64,000 nucleotides of DNA, taken from assembly GCA_027475525.1 (NCBI GenBank), contig JAMWFC010000051.1:2245205-2309204 (forward strand), in the 5' to 3' direction. Made by a program: the position numbers and the translations under genes. This DNA is from Macrolepiota albuminosa (taxonomy: Eukaryota > Basidiomycota > Agaricomycetes > Agaricales > Agaricaceae). The notes beneath the pieces were generated by a model. That model had not been told where the DNA came from. It was given only the letters and a program-made list of their open reading frames with translations, and searched no databases. Positions 46,221 to 58,236 of this stretch are shown here, piece by piece (within the stretch, counting starts at the first letter, position 1; every line of letters starts with the position of its first letter).

Positions 46221-47268
46221 TTAATCTTCGTGAATGGTGACCTCTACACCACTCTGTAAGAGTTTGAATGTGATCCTGGAGCCTCATAAGTCGTGCATCG
46301 TGTCGTTGAGAGAACACATACTTGGAGAGATCCTTGACTATGAAGTCAGGTTTGGCTTCTTCCAGTTGTGCTCGGCTGTGGGTAGTAAGCAGTGCGACGG
46401 TCTTACAACCTGCTTCTTTGCCACTTCGAATGCCAGAAGGGGCATCCTCAAAAACGACACCTAGCTTACGGATGATTCACACCCATGAGTTTTTATAGAA
46501 TCTTCCAACTTACAGTTCTCGGCTTTTACACCACATTGTTTGGCTCCGAGCAAGTACGGGTCAGGACTGATCGTAGGTGGAGATCATCATGCCAGTGATG
46601 AACCATGCCTACGACGCGACTCACAAGGGTTTCCCTTTTGTAACATCTTCGGCAGCCACAAAGACATCGGGAACTGGGATGCCGGCTATCTGGAGAGCAG
46701 ATGACGCGTAGGTGCGCGTTGCGGATGTACAGATAGCCCAGGCAGGATTCGGGTGGTGCCTTACTGCTGCAATCTAAAAAATGGTTATGACAGGCGTAGA
46801 CGCGGAATGACGAGAGCCATACGACGGCTAGGGCATCGGCTACTCCAGGAAGCTGGACTATTCCTTGAAGTCCACCTTCTTTTGACGTCGAAACAATGGC
46901 CTCCTCAAATCGTTGCGCTTCCCGCTTTTATAACATCGGCTTAATGCATATTATGAGTGGTGACAAAGACTTTACTTCAAGTTCGTCGGGGTCTTGAATT
47001 CCGCAGTGACTTCTAAGATTATCTACAGTCCGGATACCATGTGCCGCTATTGGTGCGGTTGTTCAGAGTCAGTTTGAAGAGCCGTGCAGTCCTACATACA
47101 ACTTAGGATATCGTTAACGTCGATGGTAGGATATTTCTTTCTAAAAAGTTCCCAAGCGCCGACAACTCCGGCAGTCGAGTTGACAAGAGTACCATCCATG
47201 TCGAAAAGGCTGAGACGGGTAAGTTGGGCGGTGTCTGGCGAAGGGAGTAATTGTGGCGTACAGCGCAT
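46221..47268 (-). CDS. HAD-family small-molecule phosphatase (GPP/DOG-like)
   Basis: The start is ATG 47268 (MRCTPQLLPSPDTAQLT) and the stop TAA is at 46221-46223. HAD motif I is LSLFDMDGTLVNSTAG; motif II falls near AICTSATRTYASSAL; motif III with its lysine is VTKGKPFPDPYLLGAKQC; motif IV is VVFEDAPSGIRSGKEAG. A cap domain lies between I and II (REAQRFEEAIVST). The tail, after a small intron, reads FKLLQSGVEVTIHED. These features match the fungal glycerol-3-phosphatase / 2-deoxyglucose-6-phosphatase group, soluble sugar- or polyol-phosphate phosphatases. The exact substrate is open. The plus-strand open frames over this region are shadows. Confidence 0.78.
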
Positions 47269-47436
47269 CTACGATGAAGGCGGTAACGTGCATCGCGGCT
47301 CTTAATGCGATGAAAGAGCAAAGGGACGAGTGAAGCACAGCGATGCAGTATCGGACCTCGGTAGGGTGTTTGGATGCAAGGACGGTAACAAACACAAAGG
47401 ACGTGTGGCTGTCTGCAGTCGCCTTGTTCACACAAG
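47269..47436. promoter_or_regulatory. Divergent promoter between HAD phosphatase and SEC15
   Basis: A 168-bp spacer between outward starts. No clear element. Confidence 0.4.
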
Positions 47437-50400
47437 ATGCCGCCGCGTCGACGGCCCCAATTTACCCAGGAAAACGTCGATCAGCAGCTTCAACAGATAC
47501 ACCTCCTCGATCCTTCATCCTCGTCTGAGAATCTCGAGCAACTTGGCCCACTCATCAAGCAAATACATGACAACCGTCAACAAGAGGTCTTCCTTCGTAC
47601 AGTTCGAGCCCTCATCGACTCCAAAGATGCTGAGATAGAGAAGATATGTGGAGACAACTATCAGGACTTCATATCCTCTGTATCTACCCTTTTCACGGTC
47701 AAGTCGTATACCGACAAGATGAAAGAGAATATCCAGTCTCTGGATACCAGTGTTTCACAGCTAGGACGCGATTTGGTCGAGAAAAAACGTGCTCTTCTAC
47801 AATCTAAAAAGACTGCTGCAAATGTGGACGAGGCTATTGACACGCTACAGGCGTGTCTTCGAGTGTTAGATGTCGTCAATCGCGTCGGAGATATGATTCA
47901 GGAAGGGAAATATTGGGGCGCGTTGCGGGTCTGTTGTCCATATCGCATGTGGAATACTCTCTTTTGGTAACAATATAATGTTTGGCAGTCTCTTGAAGAC
48001 ATACAGAGCATGCCATCAACTTCGCTCTCCCAAACCCCGTTCTTTCAACATCTTCTGTCTTCGCTACCGTCACTACGGGCACAGATTAAAGACGCAGTAA
48101 CAGCCTCGATGAAGCAGTGGCTTCTTGAGATCCGTAATGTGAGCGCAGAAGTAGGACGACTTGCGAGCGAAGCGATGGATGCTCGGATGCGTCGCTGGCG
48201 TTCTAGACGTGAAAAGGATCCGTCGCTCCGACGAAGTCAAGTCGGAAGCCCTGTTGAAATGATAACTTATGAGAAGACCGAATGTATGTCTCAAGTTCTT
48301 CGCTCCGACGAAGTCAAGTCGGAAGCCCTGTTGAAATGATAACTTATGAGAAGACCGAATGTATGTCTCAAGTTCTCGCTATCGTCGACTTTGCTGAGTT
48401 TCAGGATCAAGTCAATGTACTTGATAATGATGTTATTTGTGTGGACTTCACACCCTTGTTTGAGTGTATTCATATATATACTACCCTGAATTCGCTGGAG
48501 GAGCTACAAAGATCCTACCAAGCCGATAGAAAGGTGAAAAGCTTTGCACCATCTCATGACTGTACTGAGGAATGTATAAAGGCACAATCAGACCTTATAC
48601 TACCGAACCCGTTACCGTTGGCAATTCTTCCTCAGCTAACTCAAGAAATTTCTGGATTTTGCATTGTTGAGACTCATGTCCTCGAAACCACGAACTCATT
48701 CCGGTCAGAACGCGACGTCGAAGAGTTGTGGGATTCTCTCGTTGCTGGCCTTACAAGTTCTATTACAAATGCCCTTCAAACAGAGAAAAGTCCTGATGAA
48801 TACTTCCGGGTCAAAGAATGTCTTCTTAGTTTCATCATGACTTTGGAGGTAATTGTTCATTCACCTGTTGTAGATTTTATCTAACTCTTGAAAATGGCAG
48901 ACCTCTTCATATTCTACTGATGCTCTGCAAAGTTTTATTCTTCTCCTCTTTGAGAAGTATGCAAAACTGCTCGAAGCCCAGTTCAGCAGACACTTTGAAT
49001 CAGTTAGTCATAGCAACATGTTAAGGTACAACATTTGAGGATGTTACTCACCAGCACCATTCAGATTGTTCATCAAGACGACCACCTTCCTATGCATGTT
49101 GAAGCGGAACATGAGATTGAGGATGTTCTCGAGATAGTTTTTCTTACAACTACCGACAAAGCCCGAATCAAGCAGTGGGTCCTACCATTTCTTAGTGTCC
49201 CTTGAACTGACATATGTAACGCTCACAGATCATATCCTCCATTTACTCTCCCCTGGTCTCAAACGTTTTATCTCTGCTGTCAAGATGTATTTTTCCTACC
49301 TTCTTACCAGTAACATTATGTTTTATCACTAATGCCGTACTCAGATACGCGGATTTATTGAGAAGTTTTATGCCTATACCGATGGTGTTTCGCATCATTA
49401 TAACAACATCGACGAGCTCCTGAGGAAGGTAATGAATTCTGCTATAAATAGTCAAAACCGAGCTTCTGATGGTTATCCCAGTCACTAGATAGCCTTCTGA
49501 TAGAACACGTTAGCGAAGCAATAGGTAAAAGACTAGCAAGCTTATCAACCCTTTCTCAAATCGCCCAAATCGTCACCAACCTGGAATACTTCCAAGCATT
49601 ATGTCCTGAGCTGGAGCGCTCGCTTGTCAACCTCCAGTGCGTCGTTGCTCAAGCTTAATATACGAACTCCTGACAACTTGATAACCTTCAGATCTGCACA
49701 ACGTGGTGTGATTCCACTAACAGCAAAAGCTTCCTTCGAGACAACACTGACGCGTGCTCTTGGGCGTATTACTGGTCTCATCACGTCGAAACTCGACCAA
49801 TTCTTTGAGCTCTCTGAATACGAATGGACACCTGCGACGAGGGAGGATGCGCCGAGCATGTATCTTTACGAGTTGGTGAACTGGCTTACGACCGTCGTCG
49901 ACTCCCTTGTGATCAAGGAAGCTTATAAAGACGAAGCATATAGGGGAGCATTGGAATATATCGCCGGATGTCTGATGGTATGTATAATTACCCACTTGAT
50001 GCTCCCATTGATAAAACAAAAATCAGAACTTCCTGACTGGCAGGGATATTCCATTGATGAATGAGAACGCGATCTCCAACATTTTGGTTGACGTCGATTT
50101 TCTAGACGAAGAGCTGAAACGAATCGGAAGATCACACTTATCTTCAGTCTTCGTGGAGTTGCGTATGGTAAGTTATGCATTAGCTCTATCGTGTCATCGA
50201 TTGACATTGCAATTCTAGACAACTTCAATTCCCTTGTCAGATACAGTTCACGAATACCTGGTGGCCGCCATGCGACATACATCATACAGTGCTGTAAAAC
50301 ACAAGCGCCTCCAGTCACTGCTGGAGAAATTGGCAAGATTTGGTGCCACTCAACGTGATCCCGCGGCACGGGAATTGGCGGAGAAGCGGAGGAAAGAAGC

Positions 50401-50440
50401 CGATGCTGTTGGAAGAGTATTTCCTGGTGAAGGCCGGTGA
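47437..50440 (+). CDS. SEC15: Exocyst complex subunit SEC15
   Basis: The start is ATG 47437 (MPPRRRPQFTQENVDQQL). The N-terminal coiled region (SYTDKMKENIQSLDTSVSQL) is followed by LRVLDVVNRVGDMIQEGKY, MPSTSLSQTPFFQHLLSSLP, IKDAVTASMKQWLLEIRNVS, RRWRSRREKDPSL, IHIYTTLNSLEELQRSYQAD, HVLETTNSFRSERDVEELWD, FYAYTDGVSHHYNNIDELL and MYLYELVNWLTTVVDSLV, which are SEC15 landmarks through to the C-terminal domain that in other species binds Rab GTPases. The stop is at 50440. SEC15 tethers secretory vesicles at the plasma membrane as the effector of the Rab SEC4. About ten introns are needed; the duplication at 48224 repeats SLRRSQVGSPVEMITYEKTE. Confidence 0.88.
48224..48377. repeat. 77-bp perfect direct duplication (48224-48300 / 48301-48377)
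   Basis: It lies in SEC15 over the exon end RRSQVGSPVEMITYEKTE and its GTATGT donor. The right edge is intronic. Confidence 0.95.
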
Positions 50441-50664
50441 AGGCATTCGAAACGGTGTTGTCATCTGTGTAATGTAAAGATGGTATGCTATGATCATTGG
50501 TCTATGTGAACGGACGATTTAAAAGACCCCGTAGTCGGGAGTATACACAGAACACAGAGAATAAAGAGGTGTGAGATGAAATTGGCGTAAGCGAAAAACT
50601 AGCAATGAAAGACGTATTGCGGCATCGCGGGAGATCATGCAATAACACTGGTGTGGATAACTCT

Positions 50665-51477
<813 letters not shown>

Positions 51478-52104
51478 TGCAGAAGAGCTTGAGGATAGAG
51501 CGAGAAAGCTGGTGAAAGTAGACAAGTCAGAGAGTTGTGATGGGCGTTGGGTTTGCGTGTGACAGTTGTTTGGAATTCCGCTTAGCACAAACACACGACC
51601 TTTATATACAAAACAAATATCTCTGTAGAAAATATGTCATGGATACAGATGCACCACTAGCGATTAACGACGAGTCCTTGAGATTTATAAGATGAATTTA
51701 GGACGCCCGAATATACTTCAAGTTGTTGCACAAATTTTATCGACATGCCACGTTCAACGTGACGTGTAAACAAGAGTAGATATCTATTATACTCTATATT
51801 CAGGAAGACTGCTCACCTATGTATTCGTGGATGAAAAGATGTTAGTCCGGATTCTAGAATATCCAGGAGAAGGTATAGGTTAGCATATTCCAAAAAGAAA
51901 AGAAAATGGTGAGAGTGAGAGTAAAAAGGTGAGAGAAAGAAGTTTAAATTCAAAAGCTCAAACAAAAAGAAGAAACAACGGGAAAACCAAAGATGATGAA
52001 ATAAAAAAAGGAGATTATATAGCACAAACATGAATAAATAGGTATAAGAAAGGAAAGACGAAGAGAAGGAGCAAAGGGAGACAATACTCTGAGGCAGATA
52101 ACAC
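51478..52104. promoter_or_regulatory. ARF1 upstream region with long purine/pyrimidine-biased tract
   Basis: About 630 bp between ARF1 and the phosphatase gene. From about 51885 to 52080 the plus strand is almost pure A/G, so the strand read towards ARF1 is CT-rich. Such tracts are common in promoters of strongly expressed fungal genes. No gene is seen. Confidence 0.5.
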
Positions 52105-52852
52105 TCATCGTAAGCCCGCAGCTTTCAGCTTACGGTCGAGTTTCACCTTCCAACTTGCATAAAACCCGTTTGAGGGAGATGGGGCGTATTGGCAGAGCTC
52201 AAAGAGCACCAGTTGTTCTTGAAAACCAGGATTGGGCCAGATTTGGCTGCGAGCTGGCACCAGATTAAGTCAAGATGTAAGCGTCCTGTGACAAATAACC
52301 ATACCTGCTCTAACAATTTCCAGCGCCTCGGTAGCATTGATGCGGCGCCGCCACATCACTGAAGATAGTCTCAGCAGAGAAATTAGTCTTAATGAGTAGA
52401 AAGATAGCTTACAATAGGCTGCAACAACCGTTGCACTGCGAGAAATTCCCTGAACACAGTGAACAAGGACGTTACCCCCACCGCGTAACGCTTCTTCGAT
52501 AAACTGACAGGCAGAAGGAAGGTGTATTAAGATGTCCTCGTAATCAACGTCCTCCACGGAGATGCGCATGTGCTGCAGCCCAGACTCTGGAAGTTCCGCA
52601 GGAAGATGATCATTACAAACCGATAGGATGTGGGTAATACGACGCTCCGTCAATGATCGCGTTGAACGCGCCGCCAGGATACTATTGGCAATGCATCAGT
52701 TGTCAAAAATCAATATGTGATAATTTCAGAACCACGAACTTTCCCAAGAAGAGTCTATCACCGATGACGGAGTCGATGTTCCTCCACATTTTTGGTATCA
52801 ACGGTTTGAAGTAGTGTAGATACGGCGATTGGATCCTTGCTACTTGTACCAT
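52105..52852 (-). CDS. Dual-specificity protein phosphatase
   Basis: The start is ATG 52852 (MVQVARIQSPYLHYF) and the stop TGA is at 52105-52107. Exons read SLTERRITHILSVCNDHLP, MRISVEDVDYEDILIHLPSA, and the active-site loop VLVHCVQGISRSATVVAAY, which matches HCxxGxxRS with catalytic Cys and Arg. LMWRRRINATEALEIVR and QIWPNPGFQEQLVLFELCQ follow, the general-acid and C-terminal helices of this fold. It is a small single-domain enzyme of about 200 residues resembling the YVH1/DUSP12 N-domain or atypical DUSPs, but no C-terminal zinc-binding domain is present. The substrates are unknown. Confidence 0.85.
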
Positions 52853-53493
52853 AACGACGGAATCGTCATGTCGCCGCGCGAGTCCGGTGGGCTATCGTCC
52901 CGTAACGCTCTCATGAAAAAGAAATCCTGAAGCGGTGTCCAAGGAACATAGAATGTAGGAGGAATGCGATGCCCACGTGGGGCGTAGAAAATCCAGGAAA
53001 GGCAAGCCTCATGGAAACACTGCCACCTCGGTCACGTTTTTTGGTGCCTCTTCGGGAGAAATGCCGGACATAAAGCAATTTCTCAAGGCAGTACTTACAT
53101 CGCTAAGCCTGACGTTAACCACAGGGCGCACGGAGTTCATTTGCACTCGTCCCTTCAAGTTACCGGACTGTGGTTGCAGGCGATGCTTCCTGTTCTGCTG
53201 ACGTCATTACATTGTATTGTCTCTTTGTTTTTCGACGCTTATCGATGCGGCATCGATATGATACCCAAAGCGGAACTAATTATAACGGATCATTAATCCA
53301 GGAAGCTCACAAGACATGCATGATCATTGTCAGCAGCCCGAAAACGCACAATACCAACGTGGCCTCGGTTGTTGCCTACTTGCCGTGATGATGCAGGAAG
53401 GATGTCCGAGTTACCTAATCTGTCCTGCTGTAAGAATATAAAGGTACTTATACACAGCAATTCTTATTCCTAACAACCCGCCAACGGATTGTT
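52853..53493. other. Intergenic between phosphatase and basic low-complexity gene
   Basis: About 640 bp. An open stretch at 52977-53201 (plus) has no coding character and no neighbours in frame. I see no gene, tRNA or repeat. Confidence 0.45.
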
Positions 53494-54064
53494 ATGAAGA
53501 TTGAATGGGCGTCCTCGGTAAGTCCATTTGCTTTATTCAAGGCTTGTCTGATTCCGGCCCAGTTTAATCCCGATGGCTCTCGACGGAAGCCAGATCCTTC
53601 ATTCATGCATGGCTTTTATGCCAAGTGGCGGGGAACCTTCAGCGGAAACGAGGATCTCAGGAATAAGGTAAATTTGTATTTGCCTTAATCACGTTCGGAC
53701 TCACTTGTTCCAGGGCATGAAAGAGATGCGAGACGCTACAAGGTTGAAACGAGACCAGACCAAGAGAAAGAAAGCAGCGTGTAAGGCTGAAGGTCGAAGT
53801 ATCTTCAGTTTATTCTTTAACCGAAAGAGGTCTTCAAAATCTTCATCCTCAAATGGCAACCGAAGTCGGTCGTCCAAGGTCTTAACTCGTTCATCTACGT
53901 CGCGGCAGTTGACTGGGTCGAAACATCCCTCAAAGTCAACGAGAACAGCCCATTCCAGTCAACATCGTCCCACTAGTCATCGAAAATCCAGGCATTCTTC
54001 ACATCCCACATCTAGATCTAGACATTCACGACCAGAACATCACTCTCGATCCAGCCGGCGGTAA
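53494..54064 (+). CDS. Basic Ser/Arg-rich protein of unknown function
   Basis: ATG 53494 encodes MKIEWASS; an intron (GTAAGTCC...GGCCCAG) joins to FNPDGSRRKPDPSFMHGFY and AKWRGTFSGNEDLRNK; a second intron joins to GMKEMRDATRLKRDQTKRKK. The last exon is very rich in Ser, Arg, His and Lys (RSSKSSSSNGNRSRSS, SHRKSRHSSHPTSRSRHSR) up to the TAA at 54062-54064. Both splice joins keep frame. The basic RS/SH-type tail would suit nuclear or RNA-associated localisation, though no folded domain is visible. The N-terminal half (FYAKWRGTFSGNEDLR) may be a short conserved region. The function is not known. Confidence 0.5.
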
Positions 54065-54543
54065 AAGTGACAGCCGACTTTGTCGGTGTCCTCGCCGTCT
54101 ATTCATTGTCTCAGCTCCTGACTTATTACCCTCTGTGTATGATATCTTTCCATTGAATAAAGCTGTGTGTCCTTTCTCCCCAGGTACTAGGTTTAAATGT
54201 AATTTCGAAGAAGCGTCAAATGACTCTGGTTGCGGTGCACGACATTATTCCCATGAATGATCTTGGTCTGCTTCATCTCCTTGTCGAGAGACGGTCAGGA
54301 CTTGGCACAACTATTGTAACGTGATCTCTTATAAGGATAACGGAGATTTGGTCCTTTATGGCCAGAATACTTTTGAATGTTTGGGATGAGTGCAGAATTA
54401 TGAGTGCACCTAACGTGAAACCTTGCTTGCCTTACATGTGAAGAGGGGAAACCGTTTTTTCCGTCTTTTCGTAAAGGTTCGGCACCAGACATTGGATACT
54501 CATGCATCATGTTATGAGTAACCACAATAAACCGATCAGGGAT
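54065..54543. other. Convergent 3' flanks, no gene seen
   Basis: About 480 bp between the Ser/Arg-rich gene and the converging DUF3245-like gene. Nothing recognised. Confidence 0.45.
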
Positions 54544-55578
54544 CTATGACATCAAAGCAGGAGCCTTCAAGGCGGTAGAAGCACTTGTGTCATCACTCTT
54601 TATTTTCTTTTTCTTTCTCCGTTTTCGCTTCTTTTTAGGACTATTGTCGCGAGCATCAGACTTTGCCTTGTCTTCTTGGTCTGAGCTGTCATCATCAACG
54701 GGAGTGAGATTCAACAAAGGGAATTTTAGCAACGCAGCCGATTGAGCCTGTAGTTGCAATGAAATTGCTGCTGCCGAAGTCTCAACGACCTTTCGTTCTG
54801 TGGACCGTGTAGTTGGTCGCTCGGCTAGGCACGGACAGTTAGGCGCTTCAGGCAACAAGGTAAGAAGATTCGTCCCACGTTGTTTATTGAGTAGGATTGA
54901 GGGGGGAGTGTTAACAAGCACTCCAGACGATGCCGACGAGGCAGGGGTATCATGTGAAGGTTCGACGGTTTGATGGTTAATCTTGTACTTTTGGCATTTA
55001 GACGCCGCGGAAGGTGCGACACCTTCAGTCACCATGTTGACCGACTCTTCAAGCTCCTTCTTCGCCTCTTCCTGAGCCAAAGACTTACGTTTTAAGAGTG
55101 AATTTTCCGCGGTGGTCTTGTGCCCTTTTTTCTTTTTACCGTCCTTTGTAAAGGGGTCAACCCTGGCCTTCTTTTTGATTACCCCTCCCCTCGTTTCTCC
55201 TTCACTGTCTGTGCCGCCGTCCTTTTCTCTCGAGCTCAAATCATCTTCCCTGGGTCGTTTATTACCCTTCCCAACAAGTTGACCTTTCAGACGCGCCACA
55301 TCGCGCGAGGAACTAGCTGATTCGGGGATAGCTGCACCAACTCCTAACCTAAACGGGAAACGAGAGTCAATCGGATAGCCCATATTTAGGTTTCCACGTT
55401 CGTACCTCGGGGGACGACGCATATATTCCTTGAGTTCTGCCTCGATATCCCTGTTGCTCCTACTAGAGAGCTTGCGTGACGGTTTCACCCAAGACGACAC
55501 CATATTCTCCGCAAATGCCATGGACATGTCGATTTGTGCCTGGAGAGCTTCCAGATCAATAGAGTCTTCGTCGTCCAT
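54544..55578 (-). CDS. Lys-rich nuclear-type protein, DUF3245-like N-terminus
   Basis: A single uninterrupted exon of 344 codons from ATG 55578 (MDDEDSIDLEALQAQIDMS), unusual among these intron-rich genes. The N-terminus has a helix LQAQIDMSMAFAENMVSSWV resembling the fungal DUF3245 region, then DIEAELKEYMRRPPRYERG and MGYPIDSRFPFRLGVGA. The rest is charged and disordered with several Lys/Arg clusters, including GKKKKGHK and KKKRKRRKKKKIK near the C-terminus, which should act as nuclear or nucleolar signals. No catalytic motif is present. It is divergent from Gemin2. I assign the DUF3245 resemblance from memory of the pattern, so treat it as tentative. Confidence 0.6.
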   Translation of the reverse strand: MDDEDSIDLEALQAQIDMSMAFAENMVSSWVKPSRKLSSRSNRDIEAELKEYMRRPPRYERGNLNMGYPIDSRFPFRLGVGAAIPESASSSRDVARLKGQLVGKGNKRPREDDLSSREKDGGTDSEGETRGGVIKKKARVDPFTKDGKKKKGHKTTAENSLLKRKSLAQEEAKKELEESVNMVTEGVAPSAASKCQKYKINHQTVEPSHDTPASSASSGVLVNTPPSILLNKQRGTNLLTLLPEAPNCPCLAERPTTRSTERKVVETSAAAISLQLQAQSAALLKFPLLNLTPVDDDSSDQEDKAKSDARDNSPKKKRKRRKKKKIKSDDTSASTALKAPALMS

Positions 55579-55803
55579 CGCGAGGCAAGCGTGAATTCAG
55601 GTCTTCGCGTTTCAAGCTTTAGAGACCAGGATAGAATGGGTCGTGTCAAATTTTAGAGATGAAAGCACTTTACAGCCTGTGAATGATGAGCATCGTAGTT
55701 GAAGTTGAAAATCCATCCCAATGTTTCGCGTAAACAAAAGTAAAGGACCGCGGCCCGAACTCAGATGTCAGCTTGTGACTAGTCAGTTCGTCAAAAAGGC
55801 GTT
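55579..55803. promoter_or_regulatory. Divergent promoter between DUF3245-like gene and Gemin2
   Basis: A 225-bp spacer between outward starts; no clear element. Confidence 0.4.
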
Positions 55804-57042
55804 ATGCTATCCTTCAAACGCAAGCGAAACGAGTTCGAGAATTCTGAGGACGACGAGCCATCTTTTGGGCGTCAGATCTTGCCAGTTGCCCACCTTCCTG
55901 AGGACTTTGATGGTGAGCCAGAGGATGGCATGCAGTATCTCTTTACAGTCAGGTCAGCTCGATCTTCCGCCTCAAGTCTCTGTTGACGGATTACGTCCAG
56001 ACGAGACGCACGAAATCTACCACACACAACGTGGGTGGAAAATCCGTACCAGTCGACGCCATCATCTTTCAACGATGATCGTGTAATGCCAAAACATATA
56101 AGCCTTCCATCTGAGGATTGGCGGGCGAACCACGAGATTCGATTCAAAAACTTTCGAAAGGTCGATCTGTTTCGAATGATATGGGTTACTGTCCTGAAAC
56201 TTTCTTATAGAATGTGAATCAACCTACGATTGGTGTTCCTTTTGCACCTTTTGATACACTTCGACGCCCTCTGCCTGATAAAAAGGAAAGAGACTTTTGG
56301 TGGAACTTCCTAGCAGGAAAACCAGAATCGGACTGGAACCCACCTAAACAGCCAAAAAAGAAAACAGCAATGCGACGGCTTTCGAACCTGATTCAACCTG
56401 ACACAACGGCTGCCTCTTCTCCACATATACGGCAAGAGTCATGGCAAACAAACGATGACGGCGAGGTGGAACTATCACTACCCTTGGACCCTTCTGACCC
56501 AGCGCCTCCAGAGGTCACAACTGGTTCTCCAACGACCACAACGCCCATTCAAGATACAATCATCTATAAACCTCGAGAACCACTTCCAAGCCTTCTACAG
56601 TACATTGACGAGGTATATTCACCTCACAACGTTTTTTGACATTCCATGATTCGGACCTTTTATCCAGCGAATGGCTTTGCACCTTCTCATGTATTTTACG
56701 CATTGGATCAACGTTCATCTCCAGCGACCACGTGCTTCCTCCCAGCCACTTGAAACACATGCACGGTGGATCTTCGCGCTCTTGACTAAAGTCGATGACT
56801 ATGTCTCTGCGGATGACATGAGTTTGCTGCGGACACTGGCCCGGGCCTGTATTGCCGTACTCAAAGAACTCTATCAGACGCATCCTTGCAAAAATCTTGA
56901 TAGTCTAGACCAAAATTCGGGCTACATGAGTGTACGTTCGTGCTGGATTATTATATCCACGATCGCAGGTGTGTGGGCCCAGCGTGACTTGTGGATAGAT
57001 GCCGAGGACATGCTTAAATCACTTGGAAAAACCGAAGACTGA
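55804..57042 (+). CDS. Gemin2-like snRNP assembly factor (SIP1/BRR1 family)
   Basis: The start is ATG 55804 (MLSFKRKRNEFENSEDDEP). Exons read ARSS-free after removal of the GTCAGC intron: LFTVRRDARNLPHTTWVEN. Then follow MPKHISLPSEDWRANHEIRF, FAPFDTLRRPLPDKKERD and WWNFLAGKPESDWNPPKQPK, typical of the Gemin2 N-terminal half. The C-terminal half is helical: SLLQYIDE, ALHLLMYFTHWINVH, RWIFALLTKVDDYVSADD, LARACIAVLKEL and IAGVWAQRDLWIDAEDM. The stop is at 57042. Gemin2 holds the five-membered Sm ring during snRNP assembly; the yeast homologue is Brr1. The 77-bp duplication at 57024 repeats the stop codon region without changing the protein. Confidence 0.82.
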
Positions 57043-57177
57043 AGCGGGTTACAGCGCTTGAACTCTAAAGGCTAAGTATTGTGCTAGATTCAAACGAATA
57101 TGGAAAAACCGAAGACTGAAGCGGGTTACAGCGCTTGAACTCTAAAGGCTAAGTATTGTGCTAGATTCAAACGAATA
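57024..57177. repeat. 77-bp perfect direct duplication (57024-57100 / 57101-57177)
   Basis: It starts in the last codons of Gemin2 and extends into the 3' flank. The first copy contains the stop, so the protein is unaffected. Confidence 0.95.
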
Positions 57178-57404
57178 ATTCCTTATATGGACTGTTGACA
57201 CTTGTATGATTCTCGTCGATTGACGGACACGGTACTTATACTCAGCGCAATGCTTAACAACGCGAACTTGGAACCGAGAGTGGAAAAGACTAGGGGTAAG
57301 AAGCGCCCCCACGTGATGGGTTCTTTGCGTCTCGAATTTTGCTTGCAGACCCTTTAAAAGCCGGGCCACCCTTCTTTCCTTCGACTACCATCTCTCCCCT
57401 TAAC
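57043..57404. promoter_or_regulatory. 3' flank of Gemin2 and promoter of KRE9-like gene
   Basis: About 360 bp. CCCTTTAAAAG at about 57350-57360, some 45-55 bp before the ATG, could be a TATA-like element. No gene is seen. Confidence 0.45.
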
Positions 57405-58236
57405 ATGTATCACTCTACCCCTTTACTGTTCTCTTTGGTTGCCTCAGCCTTGGCCTATACTGTCACTCAACCCTCTGCCTCACAGCCATGGTCAATGTCC
57501 GGCCCTCAAACGTATGTTTACTAGTACGGTTGTATCATTCCAATGTTTATGATTCTTGCCAGTCTGTCTTGGGACCGCGTTTCTACTGATCCATCCACCT
57601 TCGCAGTGGTTCTCACTGATATGGTTAGTGTAATTCATCCTTCACCCCCTTTTGTACTTTGTCCAACCGTAACATTCAGTCAGACAGTAACTACCAACAA
57701 GTCCTTGCTGCGGAAGTCCCGGGAAACCTCCAATCAATTATGCTCAATCCTCCGAGTGGCGGTTGGCCCCAGGGTGAAGGATTTCGCCTCAACCTCGTGA
57801 AGGATGTGAACCATGTCAATACCATCTTCGCTCAGTCTAGCGAATACGGCATCGGGGTTTCGAACACTCCCTCGGGGTCCGCGCTTACTCAAACAGCCAC
57901 GTCGCCGTTCGTAAAATTACTTCTGTTACTCATCATTTATCTGACATGCGCCATAGTACTACTTCGGCTGTGCGCTCTACGTCCCAGTTGTCGACTTTCA
58001 TTACCTCGACTTTCACTAGTTCCGATGTCTTGCCTGTCACTACCACCACCTCTTCTAGAAGTGTCGCGATTCTTCCCGCCTCGAGTAGCGCCATCACGAC
58101 TAGTGCCAGTCGTGTTGCTACTCCGACTTCCGCTGCAACATCAAGCACGACAGCAGTCAATTCAGGATCTAAGACGCTTGCCGTTCACGTCGGTTCTGTT
58201 CCCCTCCTTGTGGTGTTCAGCTATTTCTTTATGTAG
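57405..58236 (+). CDS. Secreted GPI-anchored Ser-rich protein, KRE9/KNH1-like
   Basis: The start is ATG 57405 (MYHSTPLLFSLVASALAY, a signal peptide). The Ig-like domain common in fungal wall proteins follows: VTQPSASQPWSMSGPQT, intron, LSWDRVSTDPSTFAVVLTD, intron, GGWPQGEGFRLNLVKD and YGIGVSNTPS. After a further intron there is a Ser/Thr-rich stalk (TSSDVLPVTTTTSSRSV) and a hydrophobic C-terminal tail (LAVHVGSVPLLVVFSYFFM), the pattern of a GPI-anchor signal. The exact donor of the last intron (57890-57950) is unclear; a GTCGCC donor keeps frame. It is likely in the outer plasma membrane or cell wall. KRE9 relatives affect beta-1,6-glucan; this role is only inferred. Confidence 0.75.

Noticed and set aside
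46234..47638. Plus-strand open frames over the HAD phosphatase and the start of SEC15
   Set aside because: The minus strand carries all HAD motifs up to 47268, and the frames beyond overlap SEC15 in the wrong phase.
52977..53388. Possible small plus-strand genes between phosphatase and Ser/Arg-rich gene
   Set aside because: Short, basic or Cys-rich by chance, with no splice partners, conserved motif or reasonable start context.
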